From: Serripes groenlandicus
Taxonomy: Eukaryota; Mollusca; Bivalvia; Cardiida; Cardiidae
NCBI GenBank assembly: GCA_031761405.1
Contig: JASEVX010000017.1
Coordinates: forward strand, 9,611,675 to 9,675,674
Length of the DNA: 64,000 bases
Direction of reading: 5' to 3'
Shown piece after piece: positions 10,388-20,681 of this stretch (the first letter of the stretch is position 1; each line of letters starts with the position of its first letter). The notes beneath the pieces were generated by a model. It had not been told where the DNA came from and did not search any database. It saw only the letters and a list, made by a program, of their open reading frames with translations. The position numbers and the translations under genes were made by a program.

Positions 10388-10985
10388 TTGTAACCGCCTC
10401 TGTGGTGTAATGTAGTGGAAGAGCGTCCGTCTCGTATGCGGGATATGGCAGGCTCGATCCCCGGCCGGGTCATACCAAAAATGATAGTAATGACTGTCCT
10501 CCTTGGCGTTCAGCAGGGGCGTAGCTTGGCAATAATCAATATGTAGGCCGTTTCGTGAGAAAATCAACATTGTGGACTCTGCGTAAAGTATCGAACCGGA
10601 TCAGCCTAAGCATGCCACACAGGCCTACCCGGATAGACACTTTTCGCCTCCTGTGGATTTCCTGTTTCAGAAATCACTACTCTATACAACTATCCCCCTA
10701 AGATGGAATGTGTCGGCCGGATCAGTCTGCGCGGACAGTGCAGGCTGATCTGGTCGATACATTACGCAGATGTCTATCGCCGCAGCTACATTTTTGGGCA
10801 TTTTGAGACACGTGCCTACAATTCCTAAAGGGAGCTACGCCCCTGATCAGGGTTGCGGGATTAGCATTACGACTGGCTGGCTGGTGTCAGGATACAATGG
10901 ACCATTACTACTCGTAACTTACCCAGGACAAGCCGTGATATAGACGAAAAACTGTTGAAAGTGACGTATAGCACCAAGCAATGAA
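10388..10985 (+). mobile_element. SINE-C interrupted by a BL element
   Basis: The SINE parts are 10388-10513 and 10846-10985. The first has TGGTGTAATGTAGTGGAAGA and B-box-like GGCTCGATCCCCGGCCGGGT, and breaks at GGCGTTCAG. The second resumes ATCAGGGTTGCGGGATTAGC and ends CCGTGATATAGACGAAAAAC...CACCAAGCAATG. Reading across the insert restores the usual body order, so BL landed in an existing SINE-C. Confidence 0.85.
10514..10845 (+). mobile_element. Family BL element, complete
   Basis: Starts CAGGGGCGTAGCTTGGCAAT and ends GGGAGCTACGCCCCTG, the most complete copy in the window. TCAG occurs on both sides (TTCAG left, ATCAG right); this could be a 4-5 bp target duplication but is too short to be certain. 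Confidence 0.85.
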
Positions 10986-11216
10986 ACCAAAGCTCGTCAT
11001 GTTTGGGTAATTTTTTTTATCAAGAAAACCGACAATGTTTCCCTTGAACGTGTATTTTTGTGTCTCATTAAATGCAGCCAAAGAACTAAGGTGTGATCAT
11101 CTGCTTACCGTCTTCATTATAGGAGCCCATCCACGCTAAAAGGGAACACGATGCATATGGTTTTTGTGAACTGTGTAGATCCAGATCAGCCTGTTAATCC
11201 TCATGGCTTGAACAAG

Positions 11217-11485
11217 ATATGAGCCGTTCCCGCGAGAAAACCAACATGATGGCCTCTGCGTAATGTATCGACCAGATCAGCCTGCGCAATCCGCGCAGGC
11301 TGATCCGAGCCAACACATTCCGTCTCAGGGGGATTAAGGTATAGAGTAATGATTCCTGAAACAAACACTCCACGGAAGGCGAAAAGTGTATATCCGGGTA
11401 AGCCTGCGCGGCATGCGTAGGCTGATCCGGGTCGATACTTTACGCAGAGTCCACAATGTTAGTATTCTCGCAGGACTGCTCATAT
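11217..11485. mobile_element. Family B long-TIR MITE
   Basis: Begins ATATGAGCCGTTCCCGCGAG and ends CGCAGGACTGCTCATAT. Complete. Confidence 0.85.
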
Positions 11486-11717
11486 CTACAATATTAACAT
11501 GTAACTTACATACGCCTGTTCAAAGCGTTTCTACTCACTGGTGTAAATTCATACAAGACAAATCGGATGTACAGGCTTGTCTGAACCTATACTATTCAGA
11601 AATGCCAATCGCTTACCGCGCTGATGTACTTGTTTACCATCGCCGTGCAGAATAGTAACTGTTTATTTGGCGAGAAGAAAACGGACCTAAATTATTTAGA
11701 CAACCCTTTCCCTCAAA

Positions 11718-12420
11718 CGTGCGTGCGTGCGTGCGTGCGTGCGTGCGTTAACTTTTTCCTTTAAACGACTTCTTCTCCCTAACCACTTGGCCAACTTGGT
11801 TGAAACTTCATAGGAAGCATCCTCTTAGTGTCCTCTCTTTTTTTGATACATCCAAAATTCTGGTTTCCATGGCAACCAAAAGAAAAAAATAGTGAAAACT
11901 TAAAACATCTTCTTCTCCGAAAGTGTCAGGCCGATTTTCAAATAATTTTGTAGAAATGTCCCTTTATTAGATTCCTTCAAGAAATGTTGATTGGTTGAAA
12001 AACATGGCCGCCAGGGGGCGGGGCTCTTTTGCCTTATATAGCTATAGTGAAAACTTAAAAAATCTTCTCCTCCGAAAGTGTCTGGCTGATATTCAAAGAA
12101 ATGTTCCTAGGCTGACCCTCTATCAGATTCCTTCAAGCCATGTTAATTGGTTGAACAATATGGCCGCCGGGGGATGGGGCTATTTTGCCTTATATGGCTA
12201 TAGTGAACACTTAAAATATCCTCTCCTCCGAAAGTGTCGGTCGATTTTCAAATAATTTTGCAGAAACATTTCTTGGGTGACACTCTACAAGATTCTTTTA
12301 CGCCATGGTGGTTGGTAAAAAACATGGCCATCAGGGGGCAGGGCTGTTTGGAGATTTGATTTTTGCCTTATGGGCGTGGAGCGATACTGGCCCTCTTGGG
12401 CTCTTGTTTGGTTTACCTTT
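11718..12420 (+). mobile_element. Pearl-like (Helitron-type) element P2
   Basis: A (GTGC)n tract at ~11719-11748 is followed by CAACTTGGTTGAAACTTCATA-like sequence, then tandem units of ~155 bp: TAGTGAAAAC recurs at 11890 and 12045, and TAGTGAACAC at 12201. Each unit contains CTTCTCCTCCGAAAGTGTC and AACATGGCCGCCAGGGGG. The end has a short hairpin around GGCCCTCTTGGGCTC then TTGTTTG, which fits a Helitron-type 3' hairpin. The 86-codon frame at 11995 spans two units and is not a gene. Confidence 0.7.
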
Positions 12421-12442
12421 TCCGTGTTTTGTTTACTACTCT

Positions 12443-12645
12443 TTAACCCTTTCCCACATGTAGTCGTATTTTTAAGCATCTACAAAACATTTTAGTCAAA
12501 GGAGAAATTGATGAGCACATTTTCCTATTGCCACAATGTTTTCAACTCTGTTCAAGAAATATACATTTCACAGTTATTATATATTTTTTCAAGTTATTTT
12601 CAATGTTCTGCTAAAAACGTGATGTTGTATGATGGAAAGGATAGG
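12443..12645. mobile_element. Family A MITE
   Basis: Starts TTAACCCTTTCCCACATGTA; the right end is degenerate (GTATGATGGAAAGGATAGG). Hairpin arms AAAACATTTTAGTCAAAGG and TATTGCCACAATGTTTTC are visible. Confidence 0.75.
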
Positions 12646-13012
12646 AGCTTTATTTCGCATTCGTCTTATTTATTATTATTACGTCGTCGTATACGTCATC
12701 GTTAAGTCAAATATCAAGAGGAGACATACTGTCAACGAGATCCCTGTACCTTTTTCAAGAACGTTTACAATTTTGTTTTCGTGAGACATATTTGCACGTA
12801 ATTTACAAAAGCAATTATTGTGTTGGCTTTTGTATTAACACTGTAGACACGAGTAATTACCGTTCTCTGGAAAACAAAACAAAACCACATCTCCAAGAGT
12901 TCCACGTTTGATTCATGTTTGTTTTAAAAAAATATGTTTCATTGAAAATGAGAGTATTCAGTTAAACTGATATGATTATGTAATTATTATTTCACTTCTG
13001 ATAGTGTATTGT
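12646..13012. other. No recognised feature
   Basis: Low-copy AT-rich DNA. Confidence 0.5.
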
Positions 13013-13027
13013 ATTATTATATATGGA

Positions 13028-13247
13028 GGAATCCGCTGTGGTCGAGTGGTTAGCGTCGGGGATTTCGAAACCGGGTGTCCCGGGTTCGATCCCAAGTCGC
13101 GGCACTACGGTCATGGTGGAGTGCCCTTGGGCAAGGCCCATTTTTTAGCCTAGTACTGGTTTGTTTACCCAGGGATCATGAATAATTAAATTTAATTGCG
13201 CGCTAAATGACCTTAGCTGTCGATGCGCCATAAAACAATATACATTC
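13028..13247 (+). mobile_element. SINE-D, tail type 2, full-length
   Basis: SINE-D is described here. The tRNA-like head has CCGCTGTGG, A box TGGTCGAGTGGTTAGCG and B box GGTTCGATCCC, and head ends CCGC/GCGG can pair. The body has GGTCATGGTGGAGTGCCCTT, GGGCAAGGC and CTAGTACTGGTTTGTTTACC. This copy carries tail type 2: GCGCGCTAAATGACCTTAGC, TGTCGATGCGCCATAAAAC, ATACATTCATT. The flanks are near-identical (ATTATTATATATGGA at 13013 and the same with one extra TA at 13248), a target duplication of ~15 bp. Confidence 0.85.
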
Positions 13248-13536
13248 ATTATTATATATATGGAGAGAAAGAAAAAATACGATGGAGAAACGTTTATATC
13301 TCCTACGATTTTGTTTGTTTAATTGGGGTTTTACGACGTTTTCATTTTATCCCTGGGAAAACAAAGCAGTTCAAGGCTAGGAAATGTGCTACGAACTACT
13401 TTTGAACAGTAATATAAACCTGGTTGAGAACCGGCAGCTAATTCACTTACTGGAAGATTATTATAACAAAATACTCCCAAATGCAATGAATTTCCGACAT
13501 AAAACACTTTTGTCTATTGGAACTAAAATAAAATAT

Positions 13537-13575
13537 ACACGCTGTAGTGGTTTAGAGCGTTCGTCTCGCTGACAA
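13537..13575 (+). mobile_element. tRNA-like SINE head fragment
   Basis: TGTAGTGGTTTAGAGCGTTC and GTCTCGCTGAC resemble the A-box region of SINE-C. Nothing downstream continues it. Confidence 0.35.
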
Positions 13576-13644
13576 GATACAACAGGCGTCTAAGTTTATA
13601 TTTGAGAAAAAAAAAAAGTTTCTAATAATAGCATTGTGTCATAT

Positions 13645-13908
13645 TCTAGAGTGATTGTCTTGTGTTTTCACTCCGCTTCCACCATTGTTGTAGTTATATC
13701 ACGACGTTCCCTTGGTATGTTACCAGTACTACTCATCCAATTATCCTGACACCAGCCAGTCAGTCGTAGTTATTCTAACCCCGCAACCCTGAGCGCCAAG
13801 GAGGGAAGCCATTACTAACATTTTTAAATTTCTTGATATGAACCGGTCGGGAAACGAGCACACGACCTCCCTCACCCTGTAACTCAATGAGGGACGAAAC
13901 GTACCACT
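13645..13908 (-). mobile_element. SINE-C, reverse
   Basis: Minus strand, in order: head remnant TGGTACGTTTCGTCCCTCAT, B-box region CGTGTGCTCGTTTCCCGACC, TTGGCGCTCAGGGTTGCGGG, ACTACGACTGACTGGCTGG, GTGTCAGGATAATTGGATGA and tail CGTGATATAACTACAACAAT. The head is diverged. Confidence 0.75.
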
Positions 13909-13910
13909 AT

Positions 13911-14321
13911 ACGATTTCATTTATTTACCTGTGTTTTCCTCGTGGACAATTTGATGTAGCTGGCCAGAGTGTCACAACCCGAGCCGGACGTACTTCTACT
14001 ACACCAGCGAGGCGGATAAAATTCTTAAAATAGCATGATTCAAATACCATACTAAGAATTAATCTTGATATACAAGGTCTATAGTTTTTGTTTATTTAAA
14101 TAATCGCAAACGATATCTTAGTCGCCTGTAGAGATACCAAGGCACGATCCCTGATCGTTTCTTTATAATAAAAGCTTATGAATTGTTTCACTTGGATAGC
14201 AATACAAATGGTTTGGTGGATGGAGAAGTATTCCTGTTGTGCTGATAGTTTATTCTGGAAACCTAGTCATGTAACGGATACCTTCTGTTTTGTCCTCTTC
14301 TGGTCCAGACGTGCATACTAA
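13911..14321. other. No recognised feature
   Basis: Low-copy DNA to the left of the segmental duplication. Confidence 0.5.
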
Positions 14322-14577
14322 ATGAGTCGTCTCGAGAGAAAACCAACAGTGTGGACTCTGCGTCAAGTATCGACCCAGATCAGCCTAAGCAATGCCGCGC
14401 AGGCTTACCCGGAAAGACACATTTCGCCTCCTGTTGATTTTCTGTTTCATGAATCATAAATCTATACATATATCCCCCTGAGATGAAATGTGTCGGCCCG
14501 GATCAGTCTGCGCGGACTGCGTAGGCTGATCTGGATCGATACATTACGCAGAGGCCATAATGTTGGTCGGCTCATAT
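14322..14577. mobile_element. Family B MITE with shortened right TIR
   Basis: Begins ATGAGTCGTCTCGAGAGAAA. The right end reads CATAATGTTGGTCGGCTCAT, lacking the usual TTTCTCGCGGGA stretch. The left breakpoint of the segmental duplication falls at ~14446, inside this element. Confidence 0.8.
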
Positions 14578-15132
14578 ATGTCGCTGATGCAACATTGTTT
14601 ATCTTTTCATGAAATGTGTATTTATAGCGGCGATATAACATTGTCTATTCTTCCATTAAGCGCTCATTTCTGTCGCTGATTCAAAATGTGCCTATTAATT
14701 CAAAAGAGACGATCTAGCATTGTCTATTCATTCATGAAAAACTCATTTATGTTGCTAATTCAAATTTGTCTTTAATTTCACGAAACGTTCATTTATATCA
14801 ATGGTACCACGTTGTAAAGATATTTTTGATAAACTTAATTATTTCGCGGATACAAAATTGTCTTTATCTTTATGAACATATATGTTATGTCCCTGGAGCA
14901 GCATCGTCTATGTCATCGCATATACAATGAGTAGACATGAGTCAAGCATGTTTTTTATCCATTCAGTGGGAATCACTCGGTGTTCTCATTGGGATGGCAA
15001 TATGTTAACCGAACAGGTTGCAGAACATGTTCGAGTCTTGGGAACAGCGGCTAGACGATGCTGCTCGTTGTTGGTGGTCCTAGAACTTCTGTGACTATAG
15101 GCTCGATATTAAAAACAAAAATATACTAAACG

Positions 15133-15224
15133 TTGACGCTCGATATAACGTCTACGCTCGATATAACGTCTACGCTCGATATAACGTCTACGCTCGATAT
15201 AACGTCTACGCTCGATATAACGTC
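15133..15224. repeat. 18-bp minisatellite, ~5 copies
   Basis: The unit is TACGCTCGATATAACGTC; five in-register copies. Confidence 0.95.
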
Positions 15225-15407
15225 TGACAAGTATCTCCGATGAGGAGTTCGTGTCATTTTGAAAAGGATACTCAATGTTAAGAAGATTAATTCAAGATGA
15301 ATGCCAAATTTATTAAAATTATCGAAAGAAGACCCTTTGGAAAGGGCATTAAAATTATAACGTTTGTATCAAATCTTTGGCAGAGAGAAACACCTTTGGT
15401 AATGTTG

Positions 15408-15838
15408 GTTCATGAGACATGGGTCCATTATGTGGTTACATTTCATGAGACATGGGTCAATTATGTGGTTACAGTTCATAAAAAATGGGTCCATTATGTG
15501 GTTACATTTCATGAGACATGGGTCAATTTTGTGGTTACAGTTCATGAAACATGGGTCCATTATGTGGTTACAGTTTACGAGACATGGGTCCATTATGTGG
15601 TTACAGTTCATGAGACATTGGTCCATTATGTGGTTACAGTTCATGAGACATGGGTCCATTATGTGGTTACAGTTCATGAGACATGGGTCCATTATGTGGT
15701 TACAGTTCATGAGACATGGGTCCATTATGTGGTTACAGTTCATGAGACACGGGTTCATTATGTGGTTACAGTTCATGAGACACGGGTCCATTATGTGGTT
15801 ACAGTTCATGAGACATGGGTCCATTATGTGGTCCATTA
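15408..15838. repeat. 33-bp minisatellite, ~13 copies
   Basis: The unit is CATGAGACATGGGTCCATTA then TGTGGTTACAGTT. The first few units are the most diverged (AAAAAATGG, TCAATTTTG); the later ones are almost uniform. As 33 is a multiple of three, three long frames stay open (two plus, one minus; 155-182 codons). The plus peptide repeats VHETWVHYVVT. Only the first ~36 codons from 15297 are non-repetitive, and copy 2 keeps the corresponding frame, but no domain is recognised. Confidence 0.95.
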
Positions 15839-16063
15839 TTTTTAACCGAAAAGAAAAGTTTCATTCGAATCTGGGCTACTGAAATACAAGACGGCCAAGC
15901 AAAGCCAAACGGTAAAGAAGGTTGTGTTTGCATGTTTCAAGGTCTATGGGCATATTTAAAAAAAAAAAAGGCCAAACAGCAAAACAGTTACAGGAAGGAT
16001 TTATAAAAGACTTTGTGTCGAAGAAACTGAACCGTTATATCGAATGCCGCCGCCCCCAAACAG

Positions 16064-16290
16064 GACTTTAGTCTTTTGTTTGACAATGCACCAGCTCACA
16101 ATGCCCATATTTTTGGAGACAAAGAAGGTTTCAGTTCTCTCCTAGCCTCTCTATTCGCAAGATATAGCCCATGCGACTGTGTTTTTTTGTTCAAGACCAA
16201 AACATCACTTATCTGCGACATGAAATGGTTCCAGAACATAACCTGGAGCTGTTACTTGCCATTTCCTGATTGGAATTCATATTCGTGATT
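16064..16290 (+). pseudogene. Possible DDE transposase trace (pogo/Tigger/jerky type), copy 1
   Basis: One plus frame reads DFSLLFDNAPAHNAHIFGD at 16064-16120, resembling the second catalytic block (LLLDNAPAH) of pogo/Tigger/jerky-like transposases, where the D is catalytic. About 40 codons on, KTKTSLICDMKW can be compared with that family's PPNxTSLIQPMDQ segment, possibly after a frameshift. Stops follow. Upstream sequence (15880-16060) has a lysine-rich open stretch I cannot align. The match is short and may be chance. Confidence 0.35.
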
Positions 16291-16679
16291 ACGAAAACTG
16301 CTTTCGAACGTGAATCTAAATGTTGAAAAGGTGCGTCGGTGCTATAGTAGAGTATTTTGAAGATTACCACAAAAACATTTTAAAAGATAAAGAATAGAAA
16401 CAATTACGGAAGCTGAAACTAGTGAGAACTCTTTTAGATCAAACCATGTTCTAAACACAATTTCCCAAAGGTATGTTTTCCTACGGAGCGTTTGATGGGG
16501 TTATTTATTCCAGCCCAATAATGTAATAAGTGAGACGTTTTTCTATGAAGTGTTTTATATCAATATCGATGTCTTCGTTCTGTATACGTTATTTTTGTTA
16601 GACAAAGGCTATAGGCTATACAGTTTTGACAGTTATCAAGTTATACAAAGTCAATATGAAATTCTCAGGACGATCAGAA

Positions 16680-17112
16680 GATAACCCTATCCGACTAGCA
16701 GACGCATTTTGACTCATCTTCAGCAAACGACTTTTGAAGAAAAAAAGGAGAAATTTCTCGTTCTTCCACCCACATTGTTTTCAATCAAGCAATTATATTT
16801 GAGCCGTTCCACGAGAAAACCAACATTATGGAATCTGCGTAATGTATCGACCCGGATCATCCTAAGCATGCAGCGCAGCCTAACCTGGACAGACACTTTT
16901 CGCCTCCTGCGGATTTTCTGTTTCGGGAATCATTACTCTTTACATCTATTCACCTGAGACGGAATGTATAGGCCCGGATTAGCCTGCGCGGACTACGTTT
17001 ATACATTACGCAGAGTCCATAATGATGGTTTTCTCGGCTCATTTTTATTTATACAGATTTTGCCTAAAGGGTCGACTGCTTCGGATTCCTTGTATGTTGG
17101 TTAAGGATTAAG
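16680..17112. mobile_element. Family A MITE split by a B insertion
   Basis: A segments are 16680-16796 (TAACCCTATCCGACTAGCAG, AGCAAACGACTTTTGAAG) and 17043-17112 (GGGTCGACTGCTTCGGATTC, TATGTTGGTTAAGGATTAAG). The B element sits where A normally has its AT-rich right spacer. Confidence 0.75.
16797..17042. mobile_element. Family B MITE nested in A
   Basis: Begins ATTTGAGCCGTTCCACGAGA and ends TTTTCTCGGCTCAT, with a short deletion in each distal arm. The same nested arrangement is in the second duplicate, so insertion preceded duplication. Confidence 0.85.
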
Positions 17113-17236
17113 AAATATGTATCTGGTAGTCTCATTCTGATAGTCTATGCTTTGGTTTCGTATCAACCTGTCTTTGTATAGTACATGTAGTCAGCGTGAA
17201 AACAAGGGTCTTTGTTAGCGTTACTTTAAAAGGAAA

Positions 17237-17318
17237 CAAGAAATATCTTTAATAAAGATAAACGTCGAACAGTATGTGAAAACACTAAGAAATGCATCAT
17301 ATGCGCATATTATTTGAC
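17237..17318. other. Spacer between the two segmental duplicates
   Basis: 82 bp with no match to either duplicate end. It contains ATATCTTTAATAAAGATA, a short palindrome. Confidence 0.7.
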
Positions 17319-17998
17319 TTCATGAATCATAAATCTATACATATATCCCCCTGAGACGAAATGTGTCGCGTCGGACCAGTCTGCGCGGACTGCGTAGGCT
17401 GATCTGGATCGATACATTACGCAGAGGCCATAATGTTGGTCGGCTCATATATGTCGCTGATGCAACATTGTTTATCTTTTCATGAAATGTGTATTCATAG
17501 CGGCGATATAACATTGTCTATTCTTCCATTAAGCGCTCATTTCTGTCGCTGATTCAAAATGTGTCTTATTATTCCAAAGAGACGATCTAGCATTGTCTAT
17601 TCATTCATGAAAAACTCATTTATGTTACTAATTCAAATTTGTCTTTAATTTCACGAAACGTTCATTTATATCAATGGTACCACGTTGTAAAGATATTTTT
17701 GATGAACTTAATTATTTCGCGGATACAACATTGTCTTTATCTTTATGAAAATATATGTTATGTCGCTGGAGCAGCATCGTCTATGTCATCGCATATACAA
17801 TACGTAGACACGGGTCAAGCATGTTATCCATTCAGTGGGAATCACTCGGTTTTCTCATTGGGATGGCAAAATGTTAACCGAACAGGTTGCAGAACATGTT
17901 CGAGTCTTGGGAATAGCGGTTTGACGATGCTGCTCGTTGTTGGTGGTCCTAGAATATCTGTGACTAGGCTCAATATTGAAAACAAAAATATACTAAAC

Positions 17999-18053
17999 GT
18001 TGACGCTCGATATAACGTCTACGCTCGATATAACGTCTACGCTCGATATAACG
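17999..18053. repeat. 18-bp minisatellite, ~3 copies
   Basis: Orthologous to 15133-15224 but two units shorter. Confidence 0.95.
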
Positions 18054-18235
18054 TCTGACAAGTATCTCCGATGACGAGTTCGTGTCATTTTGAAAAGGAT
18101 ACTCAATGTTACGAAGGTTAATTCAAGATGAACGACAAATTTATTGAAATTATCAAAAGAAGACTCTTTGGAAAGGGCATTACAATTATAACATGTGTAT
18201 CCAATCTTTGGCAGAGAGAAACACCTTTGGTAATG

Positions 18236-18410
18236 TGGTTACAGTTCATGAGACATGGGTATATTATGTGGTTACAGTTCATGATACATGGGTCCATTAT
18301 GTGTTTACAGTTCTTGAGACATGGGTCTATTATGTGGTTACAGTTCATGAGACATGGGTCCATTATGTGTTTACAGTTCATGAGACATGGGTCCATTATG
18401 TGGTCCATTA
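18236..18410. repeat. 33-bp minisatellite, ~5 copies
   Basis: Orthologous to 15408-15838. It has private variants (TATATTATGTGG, TGTGTTTACAGTT) and about eight fewer units, so most of the array growth or loss came after duplication. Confidence 0.95.
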
Positions 18411-18635
18411 ATTTTAACCGAAAATAAAAGTTTCATTCGAATCTGGGCGACTGAAATACAAGACGGCCATGCAAAGCCAAACGGTAAAGAAGGTTGTGTT
18501 TGCATGTTTCACGGTCTATGGGCCTATTTAAAAAAAAAAGGCCAAACAGCAAAACATTTACAAGAAGGATTTATAAAAGACTTTGTGTTGAAGAAACTTA
18601 ACCGTTATATCAAATGCCGCCGCCCCCAAACAGGA

Positions 18636-18860
18636 CTTTAGTCTTTTGTTTGAAAATGCACCAGCTCACAAGGCCAATAGTTTTGGAGACAAAGAAGGTT
18701 TCAGTTCTCTCCTAGCCTGTCTATTCGCAAGATCTAGCCCATGCGACTGTGTCCTTTTTTCAAGACCAAAACATCACTTATCTGCGACATGAAATGGTCC
18801 CAGAAAATAACCTGGAGCTGTTACTTGCCATTTTCTGATTAGAATTCATATTCGTGATTA
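18636..18860 (+). pseudogene. Possible DDE transposase trace, copy 2
   Basis: Second copy of the 16064 segment. The corresponding reading is LLFENAPAHKANSFGDKEG, with the putative catalytic D changed to E and AHN changed to AHK. A frameshift occurs near TGTGTCCTTTTTTCAAG. No purifying selection is apparent. Confidence 0.3.
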
Positions 18861-19249
18861 CGAAAACTGCTTTCGAACGTGAATCTAAATGCTAAAAAGG
18901 TGCGTCGGTGCTATCGAAGAGTATTTTGAAGATTACCACAAACGCATTTTAAAAGATAAAGAATAGAAACAATTACGAAAGCTGACACTAGTGAGAACTC
19001 TTTTAGATCAAACCATGTTCTAAACACAATTTCCCAAAGGTATGTTTTCCTACAGACCGTTTGATAGGGTTATTTATTCCAGCCCAATAATGTAATAAGT
19101 GAGACGTTTTTCTATGAAGTGTTTTATATCAATATTGATGTCTTCGTTCTGTATACGTTATTTTTGTTAGACAAAGGCTATAGGCTATACAGTTTTGACA
19201 GTTATCAAGTTATACAAAGTCAATATGAAATTCTCAGGACGTTCAGAAG

Positions 19250-19680
19250 ATAACCCTATCCGGCTAGCAGACGCATTTTGACTCATCTTCAGCAGACAAT
19301 TTTTGAAGAAAAAAAGGAGAAATTTCTCGTTCTTCCACCCACATTGTTTTCAATCATGTAATTATATTTGAGCCGTTCCACGAGAAAACCAACATTAAGG
19401 AATCTGCGTAATGTATCGAACCGGATCAGCCTAAGCATGCAGCGCAGCCTAACCTGGACAGACACTTTTCGCCTCCTGCGGATTTTCTGTTTCGGGAATC
19501 ATTACTCTTACATCTATCCACCTGAGACGGAATGTATAGGCCCGGATTAGCCTGCGCGGACTGGGTTTATACATTACGCAGAGTCCATAATGATGGTTTT
19601 CTCGGCTCATTTTTATTTATACAGATTTTGCCTAAAGGGTCGACTGCTTCGGATTCCTTGTATGTTGGTTAAGGATTAAG
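19250..19680. mobile_element. Family A MITE split by a B insertion, copy 2
   Basis: Duplicate of 16680-17112, with the B element at 19366-19610. The substitutions between the duplicates (AGCAAACGAC/AGCAGACAAT, ATTATGG/ATTAAGG) could be used to date the duplication. Confidence 0.75.
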
Positions 19681-19835
19681 AAATATGTATCTGGTAGTCT
19701 CATTCTGATAGTCTATGCTTTGGTTTCGTATCAACCTGTCTTTGTATAGTACATGTAGTCAGCGTGAAAACAAGGGTCTTTGTTAGCGTTCCTTTAAAAG
19801 GAAAATAAACGGCACGCAATAAAGCCGAGTGGATG

Positions 19836-20305
19836 CGTCAAACTATCGAAAACACATTTACAATACAACAGTCTCAAATTAGTGTATTCATTGTTACATT
19901 CATCACACTATAGAAAACACATTTACAATACAACAGTCTCAAATTAGTGTATTCATTGTTACATTCATCACACTATAGAAAACACATTTGCAATACAACA
20001 GTCTCAAATTAGTGTATTCATTGTTACATTCATCACACTATAGAAAACACATTTGCAATACAACAGTCTCAAATCAGTGTATTCATTGTTACATTCATCA
20101 CACTATAGAACACACATTTGCAATACAACAGTCTCAAATTAGTGTATTCATTGATACATCCATCACACTATAGAAAACACATTTGCAATACAACAGTCTC
20201 AAATTAGTGTATTCATTGATACATCCATCAAACTATAGAAAACACATTTGCAATACAACAGTCTCAAATTAGTGTATTCATTGTTACATTCATCACACTA
20301 TAGAA
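19836..20305. repeat. 65-bp minisatellite, ~7 copies, exact register
   Basis: The motif CTATAGAA recurs at 19908, 19973, 20038, 20103, 20168, 20233 and 20298 (first unit CTATCGAA at 19843), always 65 bp apart. Each unit has CACATTTGCAATACAACAGT and AGTGTATTCATTGTTACATT. Units differ by a few substitutions, suggesting recent homogenisation. A 61-codon frame within it is not a gene. Confidence 0.97.
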
Positions 20306-20451
20306 AAACATATCTAATAACCAAAGAATACAATATAAATATGATCGTGGTTGTTTTAATTTCTAACGCTGTTTTATCTACAATATGTATATATACCGAC
20401 GAAACCACTAACAAATAAGTGATAAAATTATATTATATTTTGCGATAGTTT

Positions 20452-20681
20452 TTATCCCTTTCCCACATACAACAAATCTGCAGCAGGCGACATTGAAAAC
20501 ATACAGTCAGAAATATGAAAAATCTCTGTAAATGAAAGGATAATAATTTAGTACAACTGAAAACATTGTGGCAAAAGGAGAAATTGCTCATCATGAGCAA
20601 TTTCCCCTTTTGGCACATTGTTTTCAAAAGTCGTCTGCAGCAATGGCGTCAGAAAGAATCTGTTTTTATGGAAAGAGTTAA
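20452..20681. mobile_element. Family A hairpin MITE
   Basis: Starts TTATCCCTTTCCCACATACA and ends TATGGAAAGAGTTAA. The central palindrome GAAATTGCTCATCATGAGCAATTTC (20580-20604) is perfect. Confidence 0.85.

Larger units (their letters stand above)
14446..17236. repeat. Segmental duplication, copy 1 (~2.8 kb)
   Basis: Matches 17319-19804 in the same order and orientation with scattered substitutions. It runs from TTCATGAATCATAAATCTAT (half of a B element) to TTAGCGTTACTTTAAAAGG. It contains an 18-bp array, a 33-bp array, a possible transposase trace and an A element with a B insertion. Copy 1 is longer mainly because its arrays have more units. Confidence 0.95.
17319..19804. repeat. Segmental duplication, copy 2 (~2.5 kb)
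   Basis: Starts with the same half B element (17319-17456) as copy 1 and ends TTAGCGTTCCTTTAAAAGG. Copy-specific changes include a 3-nt loss in ATGTTTTTTATCC and fewer minisatellite units. It lies immediately left of the 65-bp array. Confidence 0.95.

Noticed and set aside
15297..15845. 182-codon frame beginning with a non-repeat segment as a gene
   Set aside because: Almost all of it is the 33-bp array. Copy 2 has a shorter equivalent differing mainly in unit number, and two other frames are open over the same bases.
20580..20604. Bacterial-style terminator or operator at perfect palindromes such as GAAATTGCTCATCATGAGCAATTTC
   Set aside because: These are the cores of family A elements, repeated across the window.
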